This document shows positions 9,277 to 18,273 of a DNA stretch of 64,000 bases, piece by piece. The DNA is from Methylacidimicrobium sp. B4 (GTDB lineage: Bacteria > Verrucomicrobiota > Verrucomicrobiia > Methylacidiphilales > Methylacidiphilaceae). Both the position numbers and the translations under genes were made by a program. The stretch covers positions 992,001 to 1,056,000 of the forward strand of contig NZ_CP066203.1 in the NCBI RefSeq assembly GCF_017310545.1, in the 5' to 3' direction. Every line of letters begins with the position of its first letter. Position 1 is the first letter of the stretch. The notes under the pieces are model-generated. The model was not told the DNA's origin, searched no databases, and saw only the letters and a list, made by a program, of their open reading frames with translations.

Positions 9277-9648
9277 ATGGAACGGATCACGCAACAGAAG
9301 CTCGCGATTGCCGCCGTGCTGGAAGGCGCGGAGACCCCGCTGACCCCCCCCGAAATTCTTGCCCGGGCATCCAAGGCGGTGCCTCGCCTCGGTGTTGCCA
9401 CCGTCTATCGAGCCCTCCGTTCGCTCCGGAAAGAAAAGAAGATCGTCGTTGTGGAGATTCCCGGCGAGCCTCCCAGGTACGAAACCGCAACCCGCGGGCA
9501 CCACCACCATTTCTTCTGCAACGACTGCCGCCGGGTCTTCGAGGTTCCGGACTGCTCCTCAAAGCTGGCCGAACTCGCCCCGCCCAAGTTTCAAGTCCTC
9601 GATCACGAAATCATCCTTTACGGAAGGTGCCCCGACTGCCAAGGCTGA
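9277..9648 (+). CDS. Fur-family metalloregulator (Fur/PerR/Zur type)
   Basis: A 123-residue winged-helix repressor. The N-terminal DNA-binding half has the pattern TPPEILARASKAVPRLGVATVYR with the recognition-helix motif GVATVYRAL. The C-terminal half has the HHHHFFC metal-binding histidines, CNDC near residue 82, and a final CPDC, giving the two CxxC pairs of a structural zinc site. Which metal or peroxide it senses cannot be told from sequence. It sits between a DEDD nuclease and a convergent sigma54 activator; no iron transporter is adjacent. Confidence 0.92.
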   Translation: MERITQQKLAIAAVLEGAETPLTPPEILARASKAVPRLGVATVYRALRSLRKEKKIVVVEIPGEPPRYETATRGHHHHFFCNDCRRVFEVPDCSSKLAELAPPKFQVLDHEIILYGRCPDCQG

Positions 9649-9683
9649 AGCGGATTCTTCCCAGGCGCAAAGAGCGCCGGCGG

Positions 9684-11156
9684 TCAATCGCGAGGAGCTT
9701 CGGTCACGCCGAGGCGTCGCAAGTCGGTTACGCGCAGGCCGAGCATCTCGGCGGCCCCTCTCTCATCGCCGCCCTGTCGGCTTGCGATCCGTTCGACCAG
9801 GCGCTCCAGAAGCTTCGGGACGACCTCGGTGGTGCCATTCTGCCAGACGAGCTCGGTGAGGAGTTGCACCGCCTGGTCCAGCACGCGTTCTTCCACGGAG
9901 AGCCGCCCTCCGGGCGCCGCGGAGAGTTCCTCCTGAATTTCTTCCGGGAGGTTGCTCACCTCGATCGTGGTGCTCGCCGCCAGAACCATGGCGCGTTGAA
10001 CGACGTTTTCGAGCTCCCGGATGTTTCCCGGCCATGGGTAGGCCTGCAACGCCCGCATCGCGTCAGGCGCAATCCGTGTCGCCGCTTGAGGCAGGTAGCG
10101 CCGATGCTTCTGAAGAAAATGAGCGGCGAGAGCGGGAATGTCTTCGGCACGTTCGCGCAGCGGAGGCAGGGAGACTCGAACCACGTTGAGGCGATAAAAG
10201 AGGTCGGCCCGAAATTCCCGGCGCTGTACCGCCGTTGCCAGATCCTTGTTCGTCGCGGCGATCACGCGCACATCGGTCCGGATCGACTCGTTGCTCCCCA
10301 GCCGGGAGACCTCGCCCTCCTGAAGCACCCGCAAGATCTTGCTCTGGGTCGCCAGCGGCATCTCGCCGATCTCATCCAGGAAAATGGTGCCTCCGTCGCC
10401 CTGCTCAAACTTGCCGATGCGCTGCGCCATCGCTCCGGTAAAGGATCCCCGTTCGTGCCCGAAGAGCTCGCTCTCCAACAGATTTTCGGGAATGGCCGCG
10501 CAGTTGATCGCAATGAACGGCTTGTTCGATCGCATGCTATGCTGATAGATGGCCCGAGCGATCAATTCCTTCCCGGTGCCGCTCTCCCCGGTGATCAGCA
10601 CGGTCGCGTTGGTCTTCGCCACCTGTCCCACCAGCTTGTAGACCTTCTGCATCGCCGCGCTGTCCCCGACGAGTGAGAGCCCCTGACGATCCGCAACCAT
10701 GGCCGCCGCCTGGCCTTCTTCCTGGGCGAGACGGGCCGCCTCGAGGGAACGCTCGATCAGGTGGCGGAGCTCGGGTATGTCGAAGGGCTTGAGGATATAA
10801 TCGTACGCCCCGAGCTTCATGGCTTCGATGGCCGTATGGGAGGTCCCGTAGGCGGTCATCATCAGGACGATCGCCTTCGGCGCCAGGCGTTTCATCTCCC
10901 GGAGCGTCTCCAGGCCGTTCTTGCCGCCCATCCGGATATCCATGATGACGACTTCCGGCGGCTCCTTCCGGAGCATCTCGATCGCCGCCTCTCCCGATGG
11001 GGCGGCTCGAACCTGGATCGGCAGATCCTCCAGCAACCTCTGGAAGGAATAGTGCACGTCCGGTTCGTCATCGACGACGAGAATGGACCGCCGATGGGCG
11101 GGTTCTTGCTCCTCTTTCACCGGCTTGTCCGTCTCTTTGGCAGTGGTCACGCACAT
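9684..11156 (-). CDS. NtrC-family sigma54-dependent response regulator
   Basis: A 490-residue activator with an N-terminal receiver domain (acidic pair DDEP, phosphoacceptor in VVIMDIRMGG near residue 75, K in the TAYGTS region). The AAA+ domain follows with Walker A GESGTGKE, the sigma54-contact loop GSFTGA, and Walker B TIFLDEIGEM. The C-terminus carries a Fis-like helix-turn-helix (ERGAAEMLGLRVTDLRRLGV) that is shorter than the usual GIxRxTLxxKL form. No partner histidine kinase or clear target operon is adjacent. Confidence 0.93.
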   Translation of the reverse strand: MCVTTAKETDKPVKEEQEPAHRRSILVVDDEPDVHYSFQRLLEDLPIQVRAAPSGEAAIEMLRKEPPEVVIMDIRMGGKNGLETLREMKRLAPKAIVLMMTAYGTSHTAIEAMKLGAYDYILKPFDIPELRHLIERSLEAARLAQEEGQAAAMVADRQGLSLVGDSAAMQKVYKLVGQVAKTNATVLITGESGTGKELIARAIYQHSMRSNKPFIAINCAAIPENLLESELFGHERGSFTGAMAQRIGKFEQGDGGTIFLDEIGEMPLATQSKILRVLQEGEVSRLGSNESIRTDVRVIAATNKDLATAVQRREFRADLFYRLNVVRVSLPPLRERAEDIPALAAHFLQKHRRYLPQAATRIAPDAMRALQAYPWPGNIRELENVVQRAMVLAASTTIEVSNLPEEIQEELSAAPGGRLSVEERVLDQAVQLLTELVWQNGTTEVVPKLLERLVERIASRQGGDERGAAEMLGLRVTDLRRLGVTEAPRD

Positions 11157-11281
11157 GAAAAATGGAGCCCTTTCCTACGGGAGCCAAGAGGAAAATCCGC
11201 CCGCGACTCTTCCCCTGGGCCGATGCAGGCGCACCACCGGCGAATTTGCCAAAGATCCAGCCGGACTGTATCCTCGGGCCC

Positions 11282-11776
11282 ATGGATCTCGTACGCGCCG
11301 CCCGGCGGCTTCCCAGTGGGCGATTGGCCCTTCTCGTTGCTTGGATTCTTCCCCTGCTCTTCTCGGCCCCCGCTTTCGCCGAGTCTTCGCACTGGCTGAC
11401 GGATTTCCCCGCAGCCCTCAAGGAAGCCAAAGCCCAGAAGAAGCTGATTCTGGTCAACTTTACTGGCTCGGACTGGTGCCCCTGGTGCCAGAAATTGGAC
11501 AAGGAAGTTTTTTCCACCCCGGACTTTCAGCAGTACGCCAAGGAACGCTTGGTCCTGCTCGAGATTGACTTCCCCCAACGCAAACCGCAATCGGAAGCGT
11601 TGAAACGGCAGAACAAGGAATTGGCGGACCGCTATCACATCGAAGGTTTCCCCACGATCGTCCTGCTCGATGCCGAAGGGCAGGAAGTCGCGTCCTTGGG
11701 GTACATGCCTGGGGGGCCCAAGCCCTTCCTGGATAAGGTGGAGGAGCTCCGTCAGAAGGCTGCCGCCGGGAGTTGA
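11282..11776 (+). CDS. Periplasmic thioredoxin-like protein
   Basis: A 164-residue protein with a signal peptide (LALLVAWILPLLFSAPAFA, cleavage near residue 33) and a thioredoxin fold. The redox motif is WCPWC at residues 65-69, preceded by LILVNFTGSD, and the cis-proline is in GFPTIVLLD. WCxWC with a following KLDKEVF is typical of thioredoxin_7/DsbD-gamma-like proteins that reduce or repair periplasmic disulfides. The start at 11282 is chosen because it begins the signal peptide; the longer frame adds 40 residues without secretion character. Confidence 0.85.
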   Translation: MDLVRAARRLPSGRLALLVAWILPLLFSAPAFAESSHWLTDFPAALKEAKAQKKLILVNFTGSDWCPWCQKLDKEVFSTPDFQQYAKERLVLLEIDFPQRKPQSEALKRQNKELADRYHIEGFPTIVLLDAEGQEVASLGYMPGGPKPFLDKVEELRQKAAAGS

Positions 11777-11915
11777 GTGGCCGCCCCCCCCGGCGCGAGA
11801 TCGGGCGCAAGCACAAGCCGCTCGACCCATCGCCTTCCGGGATTCAAAAAAGACTTCCTCAAACGTTCCGCTTCCTCTACGATTCGCCCGCATCCGTTTT
11901 CCGGAACCCACAACT

Positions 11916-12308
11916 ATGAAACTCCAATGGTCCCTTGGGGCGAAGGCCCTGTCGGCGAGCGCCCTGGCGCTCTTTCTGTCTCTCCCGCTTCATGCACAGG
12001 ACGCTTCGAGCTCCTCCGAGGCAGTGGCGGGCCAGAACTCCACGCAAGAGAGCCCGTCCCCTCAGTCCGTTCATCCCCGGTGGCACCGCCAAGCTCGGGA
12101 AAATCATGAGAGGATGCGGCGCCTCATGGAGCGACAGGACGCCGAGCTGCGTCGACTGACCGACGCGATGAACCAGGCCCCGCCCGAGAAGAAGCTCGAC
12201 CGGGCCTGCGCCGTGATCAACAAGCTCGTGGAACAGCGAAGGGAGATGCATTCCGAGATGGAAGGGATGCACCAGAAGATGATGCATCAAGCAGACGCCG
12301 GGAAGTAA
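11916..12308 (+). CDS. Small secreted helical protein, paralogue of the next gene
   Basis: A 130-residue exported protein: signal peptide (ALSASALALFLSLPLHAQ), a low-complexity linker, then an amphipathic helical region from about residue 62 (RMRRLMERQDAELRRLTDAM and KLVEQRREMHSEMEGMHQKM). The same RxxxxxQDxELxRL...KLxEQRRxxHxE pattern occurs in the protein at 12486-13013, so they are tandem paralogues. The layout recalls Spy/CpxP-like periplasmic helical proteins, but no LTxxQ motif is visible and the function is unknown. Confidence 0.65.
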   Translation: MKLQWSLGAKALSASALALFLSLPLHAQDASSSSEAVAGQNSTQESPSPQSVHPRWHRQARENHERMRRLMERQDAELRRLTDAMNQAPPEKKLDRACAVINKLVEQRREMHSEMEGMHQKMMHQADAGK

Positions 12309-12485
12309 CTTTGACCTCCACCGCTCCGCGGTGCCGGACGGTTGTCTGCCGCCCGCGGAGAAGGAAGGAGATCGGGCCGGATCTCGCAACCTCGCCATGC
12401 TCCGGAGGGGATCCCGCTGCGACTTCTAGAATGCGGCTGGGTACCCGCCGCCTTTCCGTCGTGATCCCACCCAGCCCTTTTCCCC

Positions 12486-13013
12486 ATGACGCTTTCGCAT
12501 AAGCGACACTCCTCCGTCGATTCGATTCGATCGCCTCTTCTTCCCCGCATTCGCCTCGCGCTCGTGACGCTTGCGCTCCCGGTCATTGCTTCCCTTCTGC
12601 CCTTGGGGGTTGCACAGCCGATCGCTCCCCCTGCCGGCGGTCCCCGCCACCCTACTCCCGCACAGCAGCGGCAGATTCAGCAGATGCAAGAGCACCTGCG
12701 AAAGATGGTCCGCGAACAGGACGACGAGCTGGAGCGGCTGATCTCCGAATTGCACGGAGCCTCCCGCGATCAGAAGATCGATCTCCTCACCCGCATCGTC
12801 ACCCGTCTCATCGAGCAGCGAAGGGCCTTTCACCAGGAAAGCGAATCGGTCCGCCTGAGGATTCTCGACATGCAGAATCCGCCGGCCCCGCTCCCGCGGG
12901 CGCCCGATACGGCCGCCCCCGCCCCTGCCGTGGAGCAGCCTTCTTCCGCTCAGCCGGCGGATACTCCGCCACCGGCTTCCGACCAGGGCTACGTTCCCCA
13001 ACAGCCGCAGTAA
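12486..13013 (+). CDS. Small secreted helical protein, paralogue of the previous gene
   Basis: A 175-residue exported protein with a longer basic N-region, a hydrophobic core (LALVTLALPVIASLLPLG), a helical core (KMVREQDDELERLISEL, then RLIEQRRAFHQESESVRLRI), and a proline/alanine-rich tail of about 45 residues. The helical core aligns with the preceding gene, showing a tandem duplication that gained a disordered tail. A role on the periplasmic side of the envelope is likely; no enzyme motif is visible. Confidence 0.65.
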   Translation: MTLSHKRHSSVDSIRSPLLPRIRLALVTLALPVIASLLPLGVAQPIAPPAGGPRHPTPAQQRQIQQMQEHLRKMVREQDDELERLISELHGASRDQKIDLLTRIVTRLIEQRRAFHQESESVRLRILDMQNPPAPLPRAPDTAAPAPAVEQPSSAQPADTPPPASDQGYVPQQPQ

Positions 13014-13035
13014 CGCTCAGGTTCCAGCGGACGGC

Positions 13036-13269
13036 CTATCGCCCGCCTCCATCGAATTCCGCATCGACCTCTTCGACGACGTCATGATCGAGAAACTCCG
13101 CATAGGCCGGAGGCGGCCCCTTCTCGCGCTTCAGCAGACGATACCCGGCCCATGCAAAGCTCCCCATCGCAGCCATCCCGAGAAGGAGCAGGAAGAGCGT
13201 CGCGGCCAGCGCGGCATGCTCGGGTCGATCTCCACAGCAAGCGACGATCGGGTGGTGAGCAAGCAGCAT
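13036..13269 (-). CDS. Small single-pass membrane protein downstream of coxA
   Basis: A 77-residue protein with a hydrophobic segment at about residues 20-43 (AALAATLFLLLLGMAAMGSF) followed by a basic stop-transfer region and an acidic C-terminal tail. The ATG at 13269 has a good AGAAGGG ribosome-binding site; the longer frame lacks one. It lies 182 bases downstream of coxA on the same strand, so a small accessory subunit of the oxidase (like CcoQ or CtaF-type peptides) is possible, but this rests on position only. Confidence 0.55.
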   Translation of the reverse strand: MLLAHHPIVACCGDRPEHAALAATLFLLLLGMAAMGSFAWAGYRLLKREKGPPPAYAEFLDHDVVEEVDAEFDGGGR

Positions 13270-13451
13270 AGTCAGCCCTTCTTCCTTTCGCCTCCGGATT
13301 CGCTCTCGCCCATCGCGCAACCTGCGACCACCTCCGCGCGGCCGCTCCTCCAGGCCCGCGGCCGCTTCGCGCCCCTCCGGGTGCCATTGGCCGGCCACCC
13401 TTTCCCGGCGGCGCCTCGAAGCGCTACCCGGTCGAGCGCATCACTCCTTGA

Positions 13452-15293
13452 CTAAACGTGCGCCGGTTCGCTCCGTACCTTCTCCTCGGCTCCCGGCTCC
13501 CACTGAGGGAGAAAATCCCTCTGCGCCCCGGGTACGCTATACTCGTAGGGCCCACGATAGACGGAAGGAGCGACCGGAAAGTTCCCATGCGCGAGAGGCG
13601 GGGTCGGAGTCGCCCATTCGAGGGTCGTGGCCTGCCACGGATTCTCCGACTTCGCCTTCTCTCCATGTTTGGCACTCCAAAAGAAGTTGATGATGAAGGG
13701 AATTTGCGCAAGCGCGAGCAGCCACGCGGAGATCGACATCACGTGGTTGAGCCAGAGGACGTTCTGCGCGTACTGCCATCCCGCTCCGCCATCGTACCAT
13801 CGCCGGTGAACGCCGTTCATGCCCTGAATGAGCATGGGGAAGAAGACGCCGTTGAAGAAAAGAAGCGTCGGCCAGAAATGAAGCTTCCCGAGGAATTCAT
13901 TCATCATGCGACCCGTCACCTTCGGATACCAGTAGTAGATCCCGGAGAAAAGCGCCATGAGCGAGGTCGGCGCCATCATGTAATGGAAATGCCCGACGAC
14001 GTAGTAGGTATCGTGAAGGACCAGATCCGACGAGCTCCAGCCGTTCGGAAGCCCGGTCAGGCCGCCAATGGCGAAGAGTGGCAACCAGGACAAGGCGAAG
14101 AGCATCGGCAGGTTGATGCGGATCGATGCTCCCCACAGTGAGAGAAGAAATACGGTCCCAATGAGCACGGAGGGAATCGAGATGAGCGTCGTGAAGATCT
14201 GGAAGAAGGTCGTCACCCCCTGGCCCATGCCGGTCATGTACATGTGGTGAGCCCAGACGACCATCCCGAGGAATCCGATGGCGATTTCGGAGTAGACGAT
14301 CATGCGGTAGCTCCAGAGAGGTCGACGCGTGTTGTTCGTCCAGATTTCCGCAATGATCCCCATGGTCGGAAGGATCTGGACGTAGACCTCGGGATGGCCG
14401 AGAAACCAGAAGAGATGCTGCCAGAGAAGGGGCGCGCCACCTCCGCTGACGGCCACCCGCTGGCCTCCGACGATCAATCCGTCGGGAGAGAAGAAGCTCG
14501 TTCCGGCAAGCCGGTCCATGAGCTGCATGACGGCGGCGGACTCGAGCGGTGGGAAGGCCAAGAGCATGAGAAAGGCCGTCACGAGCTCGGACCAGACGAA
14601 GATCGGGAGCCGCATCCAGGAGAGCCCCGGGGCGCGGAGCTGGAAGATCGTCGTGATCATGTTGACGGTCCCCAGCAGAGAGCCGGTGATGTTGAAGGCC
14701 ATTCCGAGCAGCCAGAGCGTTTGCCCGTTGAGCACCGGGTGAAAGCCGGGACCGGAGTCGGCCAGATTGGCGAGCGGGGGGTAAGAGGTCCATCCCGACT
14801 TCGCCGCTCCTCCGGGAACGAAGAAGCTCGCCACCATGATGACGACACCCACGAAGAAGCACCAGAAGCTCGCCATATTGAGCCGAGGGAAGGCCATGTC
14901 GGGAGCCCCGAGCTTGAGCGGGACGATGTAGTTTCCGAACCCGGCGAAGAGCGCAGGCACCAGAGCCATGAAGATCATAATGGTTCCGTGGATCGCTCCA
15001 AAGGAGTTGTACAACTGCGGAGTCATCACCCCGCCCGGCGCCATGTTGACCCCCACGAGCTGCTGCAGCAGCTGCGCGAAGAGGGGAACGGGCTTCCCGG
15101 GGTAGGAGAGCTGCCAGCGCATGAAGATCATGAGGACAAAACCGAAGAGCCCCATCAGGAGGGAGGTGATCATGTACTGGATGCCGATCACCTTGTGATC
15201 GGTCGAGAAGACCCACTGTCTCCACCAGGGCAGAGCCGCTTCGTGCCCATGCTGCCCCGGATGCACCGGATTTTCCGTCATATGGCCGTCCAT
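13452..15293 (-). CDS. coxA: Cytochrome c oxidase subunit I (aa3 type, A1 family)
   Basis: Catalytic subunit of a proton-pumping heme-copper oxidase in the inner membrane, 613 residues. All ligand motifs are present: GHPEVYVQILPTMG (CuB histidine, cross-linked tyrosine, D-channel glutamate, which marks A1), VWAHHMYMTGM (CuB pair), and DTYYVVGHFHYMM (heme ligands). The ATG at 15293 follows a strong GAGGAGGAAGAGGG ribosome-binding site. Subunits II and III and heme biosynthesis genes are absent here: upstream is a glycosyltransferase, downstream only a 77-residue membrane protein. Confidence 0.97.
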   Translation of the reverse strand: MDGHMTENPVHPGQHGHEAALPWWRQWVFSTDHKVIGIQYMITSLLMGLFGFVLMIFMRWQLSYPGKPVPLFAQLLQQLVGVNMAPGGVMTPQLYNSFGAIHGTIMIFMALVPALFAGFGNYIVPLKLGAPDMAFPRLNMASFWCFFVGVVIMVASFFVPGGAAKSGWTSYPPLANLADSGPGFHPVLNGQTLWLLGMAFNITGSLLGTVNMITTIFQLRAPGLSWMRLPIFVWSELVTAFLMLLAFPPLESAAVMQLMDRLAGTSFFSPDGLIVGGQRVAVSGGGAPLLWQHLFWFLGHPEVYVQILPTMGIIAEIWTNNTRRPLWSYRMIVYSEIAIGFLGMVVWAHHMYMTGMGQGVTTFFQIFTTLISIPSVLIGTVFLLSLWGASIRINLPMLFALSWLPLFAIGGLTGLPNGWSSSDLVLHDTYYVVGHFHYMMAPTSLMALFSGIYYWYPKVTGRMMNEFLGKLHFWPTLLFFNGVFFPMLIQGMNGVHRRWYDGGAGWQYAQNVLWLNHVMSISAWLLALAQIPFIINFFWSAKHGEKAKSENPWQATTLEWATPTPPLAHGNFPVAPSVYRGPYEYSVPGAQRDFLPQWEPGAEEKVRSEPAHV

Positions 15294-15559
15294 CCCTCTT
15301 CCTCCTCCACTTCCTCCAGCTTCCTCGCGCCGACTCCGGGGCCGCCCAAGGGCCCGCCGCCGGACCAAAGGCCCGCTATCGCTGCATCAGGGTAGCCGCC
15401 AGTGGTTGCGCGGGCTATTCTGGTGGTCTCCTCTCCTTTCCCTCAGGCAAGATCCGGGGGGATGCATCCGAGCAACCCGGTACACTCACCGGAGTTTTGC
15501 TCGCCGGGCGGCGGAATCGGGGACGAACGCCGGCAAGCAGGAATCGGCCGCGGAAGTCT

Positions 15560-16372
15560 CTATCCGCGAGCGACAACCTGGGGCGCGCCTTCCGCTCCAA
15601 TGGGCGGAGGCTGCTTGCCGAACTGGCGCTCGTAAAGCTTGGCGTACCGAACGAAAGTCGCCAGTGCAGTAACCGTGGCGATGTAGAGACCCGGAAATCC
15701 GTCCAGAAAGCCCAGCCGGAAGAAATAGCCCCGCAAAAAGCGCCAGAGAGGTCGGAAGAAGAGGTCCGACCAGCGAAAGCCTATGCCTCTTCCCTGCCGT
15801 TCGTCGGCAAATGCCGCCGCAAACGCCGGGATTTTCCGCACGTTGTCTTCCACGGTGGGGAACGAATAGTGGAGCAGATCCACCCGCATCTTCCTCACCC
15901 GACCGTCAAGAATCAGCTTGTCGTGCTCCCGATTCCCCCCCCATCGGCCGCGATCCCGGCGAAAGAGGCGCAGGTTATAGTCGGGATACCAATCTCCGTG
16001 CGTAATCCATCGGTTGAGGAACCATGTCTTACGGCGAAAGGATGCGCCGTCGAACTTTCCTTCCTCGCCGGAAAAGAACTCTTCAACCGCCTTTCGCATC
16101 TCGAGCGAAACTTCCTCGTCCGCATCGAGCCCCAGGACCCAGGGCCGCGTAGCCAGGGAGAGCGCCACATTCTTCTGGTCGCGGCGGCAGGTCCAGGCGC
16201 GCTCCTCAACGCGGGCTCCGAACTCGCGGGCAATCTCTGGTGTCGGGTCGGTGCAATCGTTGACGACGACGACGATCTCTTCCACCCAGCCAGCGACGCT
16301 TCCCAGGCTGCGCGGAAGGTTGCGCGCCTCGTTGCAGGCGATCATCGTCACGGAGATCGGCAGCTTCCTCAT
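15560..16372 (-). CDS. Glycosyltransferase family 2, LPS-core glucosyltransferase type
   Basis: A 270-residue GT-A enzyme. The N-terminal ISVTMIACNEARNLPRSLGS and the WVEEIVVVVNDCTD strand bind nucleotide-sugar; LGLDADEEV is the metal-binding DxD-like motif. KTWFLNRWITHGDWYPDYNLRLFRR is the signature of the WaaE/KdtX-like group that adds glucose to the inner LPS core. The C-terminal 60 residues are hydrophobic and aromatic and may anchor it to the membrane. It is followed upstream by a polysaccharide deacetylase on the same strand (34 bases apart). Confidence 0.87.
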   Translation of the reverse strand: MRKLPISVTMIACNEARNLPRSLGSVAGWVEEIVVVVNDCTDPTPEIAREFGARVEERAWTCRRDQKNVALSLATRPWVLGLDADEEVSLEMRKAVEEFFSGEEGKFDGASFRRKTWFLNRWITHGDWYPDYNLRLFRRDRGRWGGNREHDKLILDGRVRKMRVDLLHYSFPTVEDNVRKIPAFAAAFADERQGRGIGFRWSDLFFRPLWRFLRGYFFRLGFLDGFPGLYIATVTALATFVRYAKLYERQFGKQPPPIGAEGAPQVVARG

Positions 16373-16406
16373 CCGCTCGGTTTGCTCCTCTCCTCCGGCA
16401 GCCCTT

Positions 16407-17180
16407 TCATCCCGGCATGAGCCCAAAGAGGGTCCGCAGCGTACGCGGGGGGCGGCATGCCGTGATCCGCCGAAGAAGGAAGGGATCGGCCCCCACCCCG
16501 TTGATCCCCCGCTCGACGGTGCAGGCCGTCCGATAACCCGCCTCAGCAACGAGATCCCGAATCTGCGGGTTCCAATCCCCGTAGGGATAAGAAAAGTGCT
16601 CGATGGACCGCCCGAAGAGATCTTCGAGCTTCTTCTTCCCGTCCACGATCTCTCGTCGCGCCTCCGAAAGCGTCAGCCGGGTGAGCGACGCATGGGTCAA
16701 GGTGTGCCCGCCGATTTCATGCCCGGCTTGCATCCACTCCCGTATCTGCACCTCGTCCATCAGCGCCGCGGGCTTTTCCCCAATCGCCAGATCCCACTCA
16801 TTGGAGCTGCCAATCCGCTCCGCCACCAAAAAGACGATCGCGCGGAAACCCTGCTCGCCCAGGAGCGGAAAGGCCTCTTGGTGCAGGCTGGCATAGCCGT
16901 CGTCGAAGGTGAGGCAGACCCGTTTCCGAATGGGACTGCTGGGGCAGGCAAATTCCGCCAGACCCATGGATGTCCAGCCGTTTGCCTTCCATTCACACAG
17001 CTGTCTCGCCAGGAGCCAGGTCGGAAGGTAGAGACCTCGAAAGCGCGCCCCATGCGGGGGCGAGCCGATCTTGTGATACATCAGGATCGGTGCCGCCTCG
17101 GCAAAACGCTTCCGGTAGGCCCAGAGATTGGTGTAGGGGGGCAGCGCATCCGCCGGGGGAAGAGCGGGAGAGAGGGCCAT
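16407..17180 (-). CDS. Polysaccharide deacetylase (NodB homology domain)
   Basis: A 257-residue carbohydrate esterase family 4 protein. Motif 1 is VCLTFDDGYAS near residue 87 (catalytic base and metal aspartates), motif 2 is GHEIGGHTLTHASL near residue 152 (metal histidines), and FSYPYGDWN is motif 3. No signal peptide is evident, so it likely acts on a cytoplasmic or membrane-associated glycan intermediate. Its neighbours are three glycosyltransferases, pointing to surface-polysaccharide or LPS modification. A second, exported deacetylase is at 24067-24828. Confidence 0.88.
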   Translation of the reverse strand: MALSPALPPADALPPYTNLWAYRKRFAEAAPILMYHKIGSPPHGARFRGLYLPTWLLARQLCEWKANGWTSMGLAEFACPSSPIRKRVCLTFDDGYASLHQEAFPLLGEQGFRAIVFLVAERIGSSNEWDLAIGEKPAALMDEVQIREWMQAGHEIGGHTLTHASLTRLTLSEARREIVDGKKKLEDLFGRSIEHFSYPYGDWNPQIRDLVAEAGYRTACTVERGINGVGADPFLLRRITACRPPRTLRTLFGLMPG

Positions 17181-17250
17181 ATCCTCGAATACTCTAGATG
17201 AAGTAGGTTCTGGATCGCAAACCTCCGCTGCGTTTTGCCAAGATTCTTGC

Positions 17251-18273
17251 GTGAAGGAGGCAGGAAACGGGGGCTACGCGGCTCCGAAGGCGATCTCGCC
17301 CACCGAGGGTGCGGGGGAGACGAGAAAAGGGGAACCTCTGGTCTCGGTCATCATCGTCACGCGGAATACCCGCGACCTTGTCCGCGAGGCGATCCGCTCC
17401 GTGGAAGCGAGCGAGGTCTCCTTTCCGTTGGAGACGATTCTCGTCGACAACGGTTCGACGGACGGCACGGCCGAGGGGATTCCTCCCGCCTTCCCGAAGC
17501 TCGTCTATCTCCGTTTTCCCCGCAACCTCGGCTTCGCCGCAGCCGTCGACCGAGCGGCCGAGCGGAGTCGCGGAAAGTATCTCCTGCTCCTCAACAGCGA
17601 CGCACGTCTCGAATCGGATGCGCTCGAACGCGCCGTGCAGTGGATGGAAACGCATCCCGAATGCGGCATCGCCGGAGCCCGATTGCGGAACGAGGACGGG
17701 AGCCCGCAAAATTCGATCGCGAACTTTCCCAGCCTCTGGACCGAACTCGGCAACAAGGCTCTCCTCCGACGCCTCTTTCCCCACCGCTATCCCGGGAAAG
17801 AACGTCCCGCCACCCATCCCACCGCGGTCGATTCGGTCATCGGAGCCTTCTTCCTCACGCGCGCCGCTCTCTGGCAGCGACTGCGCGGCATGGACGAGGG
17901 CTTTTTTTTCTTCCTGGAGGAGACGGACTTCTGCTATCGGGCGCGGCTGGCCGGCTTTGCGGCCTACCACCTCCCCGACGTTCACGTCTGGCACGGCCAA
18001 GGGCGAAGTGCCGCCGCATCCCCTGCGGCCGCCCGAATCGAATACTGGCGATCCCGTTATCGCTACTTTTCGCTCCATGCCCCGCGGTCGCACCAAGCTT
18101 GCCTGCGCCTCGTCCTGCCCCTCCGTCTCGCCATGGAATTGGCTGGGGACATCCTGATCTTCCCCTTTCGGGGAACCCGCCCGCGCTTCCGGGAGAGGAT
18201 GGGCGTGCGCTGGGCTCTTCTCCTCTGGCACTTGGCGGGAAGGCCAGATCGCATGGGGCTGCCTCGTGACTGA
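17251..18273 (+). CDS. Glycosyltransferase family 2, rhamnosyltransferase-like
   Basis: A 340-residue GT-A enzyme with a short disordered N-terminus and then PLVSVIIVTRNTRDLVREAI. VDNGSTDGTAEGI is the nucleotide-sugar region and YLLLLNSDARLE is the DxD-like site. FFLTRAALWQRLRGMDEGFFFFLEETDFCYRAR is the WbbL-type acceptor region of rhamnosyltransferases. It starts at a GTG. The last 8 bases overlap the following glycosyltransferase gene, so the two are cotranslated. The sugar and acceptor cannot be specified. Confidence 0.87.
   Translation: MKEAGNGGYAAPKAISPTEGAGETRKGEPLVSVIIVTRNTRDLVREAIRSVEASEVSFPLETILVDNGSTDGTAEGIPPAFPKLVYLRFPRNLGFAAAVDRAAERSRGKYLLLLNSDARLESDALERAVQWMETHPECGIAGARLRNEDGSPQNSIANFPSLWTELGNKALLRRLFPHRYPGKERPATHPTAVDSVIGAFFLTRAALWQRLRGMDEGFFFFLEETDFCYRARLAGFAAYHLPDVHVWHGQGRSAAASPAAARIEYWRSRYRYFSLHAPRSHQACLRLVLPLRLAMELAGDILIFPFRGTRPRFRERMGVRWALLLWHLAGRPDRMGLPRD

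Noticed and set aside
12324-12360. Inverted repeat CTCCGCGG / CCGCGGAG between the two secreted paralogues as a terminator
   Set aside because: The loop is 21 bases, and no T-run follows; it may be structure without termination.
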